17,085 nucleotides of DNA from a bacterium (GTDB taxonomy: Bacteria > Planctomycetota > UBA1135 > UBA2386), in the NCBI GenBank assembly GCA_011051855.1, contig DRKG01000408.1, positions 1-17,085 of the forward strand, in the 5' to 3' direction. Below the pieces are notes generated by a model that saw nothing but the letters and a program-made list of their open reading frames with translations, made no database searches and had not been told where the DNA came from. Both the position numbers and the translations under genes were made by a program. This document shows, piece after piece, positions 1-7,826 of this stretch (the stretch's first letter is position 1; each line of letters opens with the position of its first letter).

Positions 1-60
1 CGCCGAAGTTGGCATCGGTAGACTGTTCGCCCGCATTTTCCGAGCACCCCACCAGCGACC

Positions 61-813
61 ATGGACATCGTAGTCTGCATCAAGCGCGTTCCTGCCACGG
101 ACACGGCGATCAAGATCGCCGCCGACGGCAAGTCGATCGACCCGACCGGCGTCTCCTTCGAGATGAACGCCTATGACGAGTTCGCGCTCGAACAGGCGCG
201 CCTGCTCAAGGAGCAGCTCGGCGAAGGCACGGTCACCGCAATCACCATCGGGCCGAAGGACGCCCAGAAGGAGATGCGCAGCGCGCTCGCCCGCGGCGCC
301 GACAAGGCCGTGCTCCTGACCACCGACCAGTGGGTCTACGACGGCGCGTCCACGGCGCAGGCACTGGCGGCTTGGCTGCAGCAAAACCCGGCCCAGATCG
401 TGCTGTGCGGCAAGCAGGCGACCGACTCCGACAACAACCAACTGGCCGCCAACCTGGCCGCACGCCTCGGCATGGCTTGTGTCACCGAAGTCAGCAAGCT
501 CGAACTCGCCGACGGCGTGTTCACGGCCGAACGCGACATCGAGGGCGCACGCGAAGTCGTCACCTGCAAGACGCCGACGGTGATCAGTTGCAACAAGGGC
601 CTCAACGAGCCACGCCCAGCCAACCTCAAGAGCATCATGGCGGCGAAGAAGAAGCCGCTCGAGGAGAGCCCGGCCGATCTGCCCGCACCCGCGATGGAGA
701 TCGTGTCGCTCGAACTGCCGCCGCAGCGCGCCGAAGGCAAGATCGTCGGCGAGGGAGCTGCCGCCGTGCCGGCGCTGATCGAGCTGCTGCGCAGTGAGGC
801 CAAGGTCATCTGA
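61..813 (+). CDS. etfB: Electron transfer flavoprotein, beta subunit
   Basis: This 250-residue protein is the small subunit of the soluble ETF heterodimer. ETF takes electrons from acyl-CoA and other flavin dehydrogenases and passes them to an ETF:quinone oxidoreductase. The start MDIVVCIKRVPATD is typical of EtfB, as is the GKQATDSDNNQ segment near residues 119-129, where the family binds AMP. Length matches the usual 250-260 residues. ATG at 61 is chosen because the protein aligns from its first residue with family members. No clear Shine-Dalgarno precedes it. The next gene, etfA, follows after 17 bp, the standard etfBA order, so the two are almost certainly co-transcribed. The first 60 bp of the window contain no gene I can support; the promoter may lie there or further upstream. 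Confidence 0.96.
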   Translation: MDIVVCIKRVPATDTAIKIAADGKSIDPTGVSFEMNAYDEFALEQARLLKEQLGEGTVTAITIGPKDAQKEMRSALARGADKAVLLTTDQWVYDGASTAQALAAWLQQNPAQIVLCGKQATDSDNNQLAANLAARLGMACVTEVSKLELADGVFTAERDIEGAREVVTCKTPTVISCNKGLNEPRPANLKSIMAAKKKPLEESPADLPAPAMEIVSLELPPQRAEGKIVGEGAAAVPALIELLRSEAKVI

Positions 814-830
814 TCGACGGAGAGAACACC

Positions 831-1814
831 ATGAGCAACATCATCGTCATCGCCGAGATCCGTGGCGGCGCCCTCAAGCGCCCGTCGCTCGAAGCGGTCA
901 CCGCCGCCCAGCAGCTCGCGCAGAGCGCCGGCGGCAACGTCGTCGCGATCGCCTGCGGCAGCGGCATCGACGCCGCGGCCAACGAACTCGCCCAGAACGG
1001 TGCGGCCAAGGTCGTCGCGATCGACGGCGCCGCGTTCGCCAACTACTCCGGCGACGCCTGGGCCAAGGCCATCGCCGAGCAGGTGAAGGCCAACGACGGG
1101 GCCGCCGTGCTGATGGCCCACACCGCGATGGGCAAGGACCTACTGCCGCGCGTGTCGGGACTGCTCGACACCGGCGTGATCACCGACGTGGTCGCGGTGA
1201 GCTGCGACGGCGGTAGCTACGGCGCCAAGAAGCCGGTGTTCGCCGGCAAGGCGACGATGACCGTCAAGGCCACCAAGGCGCCGTTCTGCGCCACCATCCG
1301 CCCGAACAACTTCGCCGCGGCCAGCGGTGGCGGCGGCGGCGAGGTCACCAAGGTCGATGCGCCGGCCGACGATCTGCTGTCGGTGGTCAAGGAGATCATC
1401 GCCGCCGGCGGCGACAAGACGCCGCTGCAGGAGGCGAAGGTGGTCGTCTCCGGCGGCCGCGGTCTCAAGGAAGCCGGCAACTTCAGGCTCATCGAAGACT
1501 TGGCCGCGGCCTTCGGCCCGGGTGTCGCCGCCGTCGGTGCATCGCGCGCCGTCGTCGACGCCGGCTGGCGCCCGCACAGCGAACAGGTCGGCCAGACCGG
1601 AAAGGTCGTCAGCCCGCCGCTCTACATCGCGGTCGGCATCAGCGGCGCGATCCAGCACCTCGCAGGGATGCGCACCGCGCGCACCATCGTCGCCATCAAC
1701 AAGGACGCGGACGCTCCGATCTTCAAGGTCGCCGACTACGGCATCGTCGGCGATGCCTTCGAAGTCGTGCCGGCGCTCACCAAGGCGATCCAGGAAGCGG
1801 TCGCCAACGGCTGA
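831..1814 (+). CDS. etfA: Electron transfer flavoprotein, alpha subunit
   Basis: This 327-residue protein is the FAD-binding large subunit of ETF and partner of the preceding EtfB. The N-terminal domain (about residues 1-160) has the EtfA/B Rossmann-like fold. A glycine- and serine-rich linker (about 164-170) leads to the C-terminal FAD domain. That domain shows VSGGRG (206-211), GASRAVVDAGW (236-246) and PPLYIAVGISGAIQH (262-276), the hallmark FAD-binding segments. A good ribosome site (GGAGAG, about 6 bp upstream) supports ATG at 831. The stop codon shares one base with the ychF start (TGATG), so translation of ychF may be coupled to etfA. No truncation is seen. The physiological electron donor and acceptor cannot be read from this window. 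Confidence 0.97.
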   Translation: MSNIIVIAEIRGGALKRPSLEAVTAAQQLAQSAGGNVVAIACGSGIDAAANELAQNGAAKVVAIDGAAFANYSGDAWAKAIAEQVKANDGAAVLMAHTAMGKDLLPRVSGLLDTGVITDVVAVSCDGGSYGAKKPVFAGKATMTVKATKAPFCATIRPNNFAAASGGGGGEVTKVDAPADDLLSVVKEIIAAGGDKTPLQEAKVVVSGGRGLKEAGNFRLIEDLAAAFGPGVAAVGASRAVVDAGWRPHSEQVGQTGKVVSPPLYIAVGISGAIQHLAGMRTARTIVAINKDADAPIFKVADYGIVGDAFEVVPALTKAIQEAVANG

Positions 1815-2920
1815 TGGCGTTGCGAGCGGGCATCGTCGGCTTGCCGAACGTCGGCAAGTCGACCCTGTTCAACGCGATCACGCGCACCCGCAAGGCGGAG
1901 GCGGCGAACTATCCGTTCTGCACCATCGACCCGAACGTCGGCGTCGTCACCGTGCCGGATGCGCGCCTCGAGCCGCTGCGCGAGATCTCGAAGACCAACA
2001 CGGTGATCCCGGCGACGATCGAGTTCGTCGACATCGCCGGCCTGGTCGCCGGTGCGGCCGCCGGCGAGGGCCTCGGCAACAAGTTCCTCAGCCACATCCG
2101 CGAAGTCGACGCGATCGTGCAGGTCGTGCGCTGCTTCGAAGACGAGGACGTGCACCACGTCGCCGGCTCGGTCGACCCGGTGCGCGACATCGAGGTCATC
2201 AACACCGAGTTGGTGCTGGCTGATCTCGAATCGGTGCAGAAGCGCATCGAGCGTCAGGCCAAGCAAAAAAGGCGCGGCGACAAGGACGCCGAGAAGGAGC
2301 TGCCGATCCTCGAACGGCTCGCACCGCTGCTCGACGACGGCAAGCCGGCGTATCTGTGCGAACTCTCCGACGACGAACGTAAGGTCGCCAAGCACTTCCA
2401 ACTGCTGACGATGAAGCCGGTGATCCTCGCCTGCAACGTCAAGGACGACGAGCTCGCGACCGCCGACGACAACCCGTTCGTTCGGCAAGTGCGTGATTAC
2501 GCCGCGCAGGCCCTCAACTGCGAGGCCATCGTGATCTCCGCGCAGATCGAGGCCGAACTCATCGACTTGGCGCCCGCAGACGTCGAGGCGTTCCTCGAGG
2601 ACCTCGGCGTCGAGGAGAGCGGCACCGACTCACTGATCCGCGCCACCTACCACCTGCTCGGCCTGCGCACCTACTTCACCGCCGGAGAGAAGGAAGTGCG
2701 TGCCTGGACGATCCGCGCCGGCGACACGGCCCCCAAGGCCGCCGGCGTCATCCACGGCGACTTTGAACGCGGCTTCATCAAAGCCGAGACGGTCGCCTAC
2801 GACGACCTGATCGCGTGCGGCAGCGTGGCGGCGGCACGCGATGCGGGGAAATACCGCATCGAGGGCAAGGAATACGTGGTGCAGGACGGCGACGTGCTGC
2901 ACTTCCGCTTCAACGTCTGA
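1814..2920 (+). CDS. ychF: Redox-regulated ATPase YchF (Obg-type P-loop protein)
   Basis: This is a 368-residue member of the universally conserved YchF/OLA1 family, TRAFAC-class P-loop enzymes that associate with ribosomes and, unlike most relatives, prefer ATP. Visible motifs are the Walker A/G1 segment GLPNVGKST (9-17), the G3 motif DIAG (73-76), a coiled helical insertion (about 135-200) and the C-terminal TGS domain (about 285-368, beginning near LRTYFTAGEKEVRAWT). The G4-equivalent position reads NVKD (208-211); the family usually has NxxE, so the last residue is Asp rather than Glu. Length is close to the usual 363. The gene begins on the last base of the etfA stop. It is probably the last gene of the etfBA-ychF unit, with a stem-loop about 20 bp after its stop. 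Confidence 0.96.
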   Translation: MALRAGIVGLPNVGKSTLFNAITRTRKAEAANYPFCTIDPNVGVVTVPDARLEPLREISKTNTVIPATIEFVDIAGLVAGAAAGEGLGNKFLSHIREVDAIVQVVRCFEDEDVHHVAGSVDPVRDIEVINTELVLADLESVQKRIERQAKQKRRGDKDAEKELPILERLAPLLDDGKPAYLCELSDDERKVAKHFQLLTMKPVILACNVKDDELATADDNPFVRQVRDYAAQALNCEAIVISAQIEAELIDLAPADVEAFLEDLGVEESGTDSLIRATYHLLGLRTYFTAGEKEVRAWTIRAGDTAPKAAGVIHGDFERGFIKAETVAYDDLIACGSVAAARDAGKYRIEGKEYVVQDGDVLHFRFNV

Positions 2921-2942
2921 CGAGCATCGCTACCGCGCTTGG

Positions 2943-2964
2943 CCCGAGCCACACATGGCCCGGG
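2943..2964. terminator. Stem-loop between ychF and the convergent pseudogene
   Basis: Arms at 2943-2951 and 2956-2964 pair over 9 bp around a 4-base loop. On the minus strand one pair is G-U; on the plus strand that position is an A-C mismatch. There is no T tract on either side, so it is not a classical intrinsic terminator. Its position 22 bp after the ychF stop, between convergent reading frames, suggests an RNA 3' end or decay barrier. Confidence 0.4.
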
Positions 2965-3298
2965 TCAGCTCTGATCCGCCAGCTCGCGCGCGGTGACCTC
3001 CTGCTGCTCCCACTGGCTGTAGAGCGCGCCTTGCGAAGCGAGGTTCTTCAGCCGCAATCACACTTCGGGGGTCAGTGCACCGGGCGCGACCAAGCGATCC
3101 ATCAGCGCAAACGTCGCGTCGACGTCTTCCGGCAGTTCGCACGGCAGCCCGAACAGGAAGTCGACGTGCGGAACGAAACCGTGCTCGACGCACAAAGCCG
3201 TCGCGCGTGCGCGGGTCCTGCTCGATCGCCCCGGTGAGGACGTGCAGCGCGAACTTGCCGGTACGGCGGGAGGCCCAGACCACGCGGACGGAAGGCAT
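2965..3298 (-). pseudogene. Remnant of a B12-binding-type radical SAM protein gene
   Basis: Pieces of one protein lie in order on the minus strand but in different frames and with most of the gene missing. From ATG 3298 a start resembling this family is read (VRVVWASRRTGKFALHVLTG). After a frame change near 3185-3220 comes EHGFVPHVDFLFGLPCELPE, which matches the radical SAM C-terminal signature around HVDFIFGLPGE. An in-frame TGA follows at 3058-3060. Beyond it the same frame continues as NLASQGALYSQWEQQE and ends at TGA 2965-2967, like the C-terminal tail of B12-binding radical SAM proteins. Most of the cobalamin domain and the whole Cx3Cx2C cluster region are absent, so it cannot be functional. 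Identification rests on motif memory, not a search. It fills most of the gap between ychF and modA. Confidence 0.6.
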
Positions 3299-3349
3299 CG
3301 CCGACACTCTACTTCGTTGCCGACTCACCGTCGGGTAAAGGTGGTCGCG

Positions 3350-4090
3350 ATGGTGCCCCGCCGGATCGTCCTGCCGCTGCTGCTCGCGGTCGTCGCGTGC
3401 GCCGGCTGCGCGCGCGACGACCCGCGCTCGCTGACGGTGTTCGCGGCAGCATCGCTGACCAGCGCATTCGAGCAACTGGCGCACCGCTTCGAGCAAACCC
3501 ACGCGGGAGTGCACGTCGACCTGCACACCGCGGGCACCCCTCGGCTGGTGCTGCAGATCCAGGAGGGTGCGCAGGCCGATGTGTTCGCCTCCGCCGACGA
3601 AGCCCAGATGCAACGCATCGTCGCCGCCGGAATGGCACGCGGCCAGCCGATCGCGTTCGCATACAACTCGATGACGTTGATCACGCCGCGCGATCGCGCC
3701 GCCATCCAATCGTTGCGCGACCTGCAGTCGCCACGCGCGCGCGTCCTGCTCTGCGCTCCGAGTGTTCCCGCCGGGCGCTACGCACGCGCAGTGCTCGCCA
3801 AGGCCGGCATCGACGTGCGTTCGGTCTCCGACGAGCCGAACGTGCGCGCCGTCATCGCCAAGGTGCGCCTCGGCCTGGTCGATGCAGCGATCGTCTACCG
3901 CAGCGACGCTCGCGGTGACACCAAGCTGCGCTGCCTGCCGATCGACGCCGCCGACAACGTGCGCACCACCTATCCGGTCGTCACCTTGCGCGATGCTCGC
4001 TCGCCGGAACTCGCCGAGCGATTCGTGCGATTCGTGCTCGGCGAAACCGGCCGCCAAGTGCTCGCTGAGAACGGGTTCGACCTGCCATGA
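3350..4090 (+). CDS. modA: Molybdate ABC transporter, substrate-binding lipoprotein
   Basis: This 246-residue protein is the extracytoplasmic receptor of a molybdate (possibly tungstate) ABC importer. ATG 3350 is chosen because AAAGGTGG lies about 6 bp upstream and a lipoprotein signal follows at once: MVPRRI, a hydrophobic stretch, then a lipobox ending VVAC (a second Cys, AGC, follows three residues later). The mature part has ModA landmarks: LTVFAAASLTSAFEQL, then EGAQADVFASADEAQM, VPAGRYARAVL and DAAIVYRSDA. The second oxyanion-binding loop, often SGSS or similar, reads AGTP here, so the exact ligand is less certain. The gene overlaps modB by ATGA. Upstream there is only the radical SAM remnant; I see no clear operator for a ModE-type regulator. 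Confidence 0.92.
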   Translation: MVPRRIVLPLLLAVVACAGCARDDPRSLTVFAAASLTSAFEQLAHRFEQTHAGVHVDLHTAGTPRLVLQIQEGAQADVFASADEAQMQRIVAAGMARGQPIAFAYNSMTLITPRDRAAIQSLRDLQSPRARVLLCAPSVPAGRYARAVLAKAGIDVRSVSDEPNVRAVIAKVRLGLVDAAIVYRSDARGDTKLRCLPIDAADNVRTTYPVVTLRDARSPELAERFVRFVLGETGRQVLAENGFDLP

Positions 4091-4874
4091 ATCGCGCCCA
4101 CAGCAGACTGCCGAACTGGTTGCTGGCGCCAGCGCTCATCGCTGCGGTGCTGTTCCTGCTGCCTCTGCTGGCGCTGCTGACGGAAGCTCCCTGGCGGGAC
4201 CTGCTACCACTGCTGACATCGAACGAGACCTTGCAGGCGCTGGCGCTATCGGTTCGCTGTTCGCTGATCGCGGCGCTCCTGTGCCTCTTGCTCGGGCTGC
4301 CGCTGGCGACGTGGCTCGCGCACGGCAATGGCCTGCTGCACACTTCGGTGCGCGTGCTGGTCACGCTGCCGATGGTGCTGCCGCCGATCGTCGGCGGCCT
4401 CGCGCTGTTGAAGGCGTTCGGCGGCAACGGCCTGCTGGGCGGTGCCCTGGTCGATTGGTTCGGCCTCGACATCCCGTTCACGACGTCGGCGGTGGTCCTG
4501 GCGACCACCTACGTGGCGATGCCGTTCTTCGTACTGACCGTCGAAGGCGGTCTGCGCACCTTCGATCGGCGATATACCGAAGCCGCGGCAACCCTCGGTG
4601 CCGGCCCGTGGCGCTCGTTCTGCACCGTGACACTGCCGTTGGTCCAACCGACCCTGCGCGCCGGACTGCTGCTCGCCTGGGCGCGCGCTCTCGGCGAGTT
4701 CGGTGCCACGATCACGTTCGCAGGCAGCTTCGCCGGCCGCACCCGCACGCTGCCGATTGCCGTGCACCACGCGCTGGACACCAACCCGCCGGCCGCGGTC
4801 GCACTGAGCTTGGTGCTGCTGTTGGTCTCGGCGCTCGTGTTGTTCCTGCTCCGCCACCGGTGGTTCCCGTCGCG

Positions 4875-4878
<4 letters not shown>
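4087..4878 (+). CDS. modB: Molybdate ABC transporter, permease subunit
   Basis: This 263-residue integral membrane protein is the permease of the importer, presumably forming a homodimer that ModC drives. Several hydrophobic segments are visible, beginning with LLAPALIAAVLFLLPLLALL. The cytoplasmic coupling (EAA) loop reads approximately YTEAAATLGAGPWRSFCTVT, with the conserved Gly, followed by LP, and ARALGEFGATITFAGSF is typical of ModB. Length is slightly above the usual 225-230 of short ModB proteins. The start ATG overlaps the modA stop as ATGA, and the stop overlaps modC in the same way, so all three are probably translationally coupled. No truncation or odd residue is seen. Confidence 0.94.
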
Positions 4879-5921
<1,043 letters not shown>

Positions 5922-5924
5922 GCG

Positions 5925-5940
5925 ACCCGCACTTGCGGGT
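5925..5940. terminator. Hairpin between convergent modC and nth
   Basis: ACCCGC at 5925-5930 pairs with GCGGGT at 5935-5940 around the loop ACTT, 3 bp after the modC stop and 22 bp beyond the nth stop. It lacks a T tract. Its place between convergent genes suggests a shared, bidirectional transcript end, though on structure alone it is a weak terminator. Confidence 0.45.
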
Positions 5941-5962
5941 GCGCCGCCAGCGCGTGGCTCGA

Positions 5963-6709
5963 TCATCCCTCGCCATCGATCAACCGCCGGGCGTGCTCGG
6001 CGCGGTCTTGCCAGCTACCGAGCGGCTCCTCAAGCCGAGACGGACAGATGTCCGCGAGCGGGCAGTTCTGGCAATCCGGGTTCCTGGCCAGACACACGTA
6101 GCGGCCCAGCAGCAGCAGGCGATGGCCCGTGTCGATCCAGTCTTCGCGATCGAACAGCGCGCACAGATCGCGCTCGACCTTGTCGGCGTTCTTCTCGCTC
6201 GTCAGCGCCAACCGCTGACTGACCCGCGTGACATGGGTATCGACGACGATGCCCGCGGCGATGCCGTATGCCACGCCGAGCACCACGTTGGCGGTCTTGC
6301 GGGCGACGCCGGGCAACGTGACCAACGTGTCGAGATCCTTCGGCACCTCGCCCCCGTGCAACTCGTGCACGGCCAGGCTTGCCCCCTGAATCGCCTTGGC
6401 CTTGTTGCGGAAGAAACCCGTGCGGTGCACGACTTCTTCGACCTCCTCGCGGGGCGCCGAGGCGAGCGCCGCCGGCGTCGGCCACTTCGCGAACAACACC
6501 GGCGTGACGGTATTGACGGTGCGATCGGTGCTCTGCGCGCTGAGGATCGTCGCGATCAGCAGCGTCCACGCATCGCGGTGGTCGAGTTCGCAACGTGGTG
6601 CCGGGACCGTGCGGCGCAACCGTTCGAGCAACTGCTCGCGCGGCGGCGGCGGCCCCTTGGGCTCGATCGTCGGCGTCGGCTTCTTTGCGGTCTTCTTGCG
6701 GCTCGCCAC
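5963..6709 (-). CDS. nth: Endonuclease III (HhH-GPD DNA glycosylase / AP lyase)
   Basis: This 248-residue base-excision repair enzyme removes oxidised pyrimidines and cuts the abasic site. The helix-hairpin-helix reads LPGVARKTA with the catalytic Lys at 138, and the catalytic Asp is in VVDTHV (Asp157). The iron-sulfur loop has Cys206, 213, 216 and 222 in the canonical C-x6-C-x2-C-x5-C spacing. Length exceeds E. coli Nth (211) mainly through a basic, proline-rich N-terminal extension (first ~25 residues). The start could be slightly further in, but this ATG is acceptable. It lies 31 bp after yggS on the same strand and is probably the last gene of the prfB-purH-hypothetical-yggS-nth operon. 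Confidence 0.96.
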   Translation of the reverse strand: MASRKKTAKKPTPTIEPKGPPPPREQLLERLRRTVPAPRCELDHRDAWTLLIATILSAQSTDRTVNTVTPVLFAKWPTPAALASAPREEVEEVVHRTGFFRNKAKAIQGASLAVHELHGGEVPKDLDTLVTLPGVARKTANVVLGVAYGIAAGIVVDTHVTRVSQRLALTSEKNADKVERDLCALFDREDWIDTGHRLLLLGRYVCLARNPDCQNCPLADICPSRLEEPLGSWQDRAEHARRLIDGEG

Positions 6710-6740
6710 GCGGTCACGCTACGCCACCCGCGCCGCCGAC

Positions 6741-7439
6741 TCACTCCTGAACGGACTCTTTCCCGAACAGAGCGGTGCCGACGCGCACCATCGTCGAACC
6801 CGCGGCGATGGCGGCTTCGAGATCGCCGGACATACCGAGACTCAGCATCGACAACGGCAAACCGGAGTCGTCCTGCAGCGCCCGGCGCAGCTCCACGACA
6901 CGATCGAACGTCGGCCGCGGGTCTCCCACCAAGGGTCCCATCGCCATCAGCCCCTGAACACGCAGGGCCGGCGCCACAGTCTGGATGTGGTCGAGCAACG
7001 CCGCCGCATCGCCGATGGCCACCCCGTGCTTCTGCGGCTCCCCGGAGGCATTGACCTGCAGCAGCACGTCGAGATCGCGCCCGACCTTGGCGAGTTCGCG
7101 CTGCAGCGCGTCGACGAGCCGACTGCGGTCGACGCTCTGCACCATCGTGAGTCCGGGCACGCGCACGGCGTCCTTGACCTTGTTGGTCTGCAACGAACCG
7201 ATCAGATGCCAGCGCAGCCCGCGCTCGCAGGCCAGTTCACCGGCCTTCGTGACCAGTTCCTGCACGCGATTCTCGCCGAACTCCCACTGCCCCGCAGAGA
7301 TCGCCGCACGCACGGCAGCCGCCGGATGGTGCTTGCTGACCGCGAGCAGGGCAACCTCCTCGGCAGCGCGACCAGCATCCGCACAGGCCGCCGCGATCCG
7401 CGCGCGCACCCGGCGAAAGTTGGCGGTGAGGTCGGTCAT
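6741..7439 (-). CDS. yggS: PLP homeostasis protein, YggS family
   Basis: This 232-residue member of the YggS/PROSC family binds pyridoxal 5'-phosphate and helps balance vitamin B6 and amino-acid pools; no catalytic activity is established for the family. The PLP lysine is Lys36 in LLAVSKHHP. FGENRVQEL, WHLIGSLQTNK and LSLGMSGDLEAAI with the terminal VRVGTALFG are all family signatures. The frame is open further upstream, but ATG 7439 gives the usual 230-residue length, has GAGGA just before it, and overlaps the stop of the preceding gene as ATGA. That overlap implies translational coupling to the small hypothetical gene. In some bacteria yggS sits near proC or division genes; here it is embedded in a prfB-purH operon. 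Confidence 0.95.
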   Translation of the reverse strand: MTDLTANFRRVRARIAAACADAGRAAEEVALLAVSKHHPAAAVRAAISAGQWEFGENRVQELVTKAGELACERGLRWHLIGSLQTNKVKDAVRVPGLTMVQSVDRSRLVDALQRELAKVGRDLDVLLQVNASGEPQKHGVAIGDAAALLDHIQTVAPALRVQGLMAMGPLVGDPRPTFDRVVELRRALQDDSGLPLSMLSLGMSGDLEAAIAAGSTMVRVGTALFGKESVQE

Positions 7440-7810
7440 TCCTCGGTCCAGTGTCGCGTCAGCGGGCCGGGGAACAACACCCGTCCGCGTTCGACCAGCG
7501 CGTCCCGCCCTTCGATGTCGAACCCTCCCGACAGCAGCGCATCCCACGCTTCGTAGTGGTCGGTGAACCGCACCCAGGTGCGCAGCGCCTCGCCGACGCG
7601 CACATCGCCGCGGTAGCGGTCACCCAGGTGCCGCGCCAACGCGCGCATGAACGCCGCAACCTCGGGCTTGAACGTGTCGGGCGCCACCTCTTCGGGCCGG
7701 AAGCCAAAGTCCTCGATGAGCTTCTCGCGATAGTCCGCGGCAACCTGGCGCATCGACGCACCCAGCAGCACCTCGCGCACCGCCTTGTCGATGTCCTTCT
7801 GGGCAACCAT
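7436..7810 (-). CDS. Conserved-looking hypothetical protein, 124 aa
   Basis: I do not recognise this protein. It is soluble-looking, with no signal peptide or membrane segment, and appears mainly helical. The N-terminus MVAQKDIDKAVREVLLGAS leads to a segment rich in Asp/Glu/Lys/Arg (FGFRPEEVAPDTFKPEVAAF) and then VGEALRTWVRFTDHYEAWDALL. Evidence that it is real is positional: it starts 16 bp after the purH stop, its stop overlaps the yggS start as ATGA, and codon use looks like that of its neighbours. There is no usable alternative gene in this interval. It is probably translated with purH and yggS. No function is proposed; a role linked to YggS or purine synthesis would be guesswork. Confidence 0.78.
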   Translation of the reverse strand: MVAQKDIDKAVREVLLGASMRQVAADYREKLIEDFGFRPEEVAPDTFKPEVAAFMRALARHLGDRYRGDVRVGEALRTWVRFTDHYEAWDALLSGGFDIEGRDALVERGRVLFPGPLTRHWTEE

Positions 7811-7826
7811 GGCAGCGGCCCGTGGA

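Noticed and set aside
1..60. Tail of an upstream gene or a promoter before etfB
   Set aside because: Too short to show a coding tail, and no convincing -35/-10 or ribosome site is visible.
2930..4057. Minus-strand open frame of about 375 codons opposite modA
   Set aside because: It lies antisense to a clear modA gene, with composition typical of GC-rich shadow frames; only short parts near 2965-3298 match the radical SAM remnant.
3762..4874. Long upstream extension of the modC frame (719 residues in total)
   Set aside because: The upstream part overlaps modA and modB in another frame and has shadow-like Arg/Ala composition; ModC begins at 4875.
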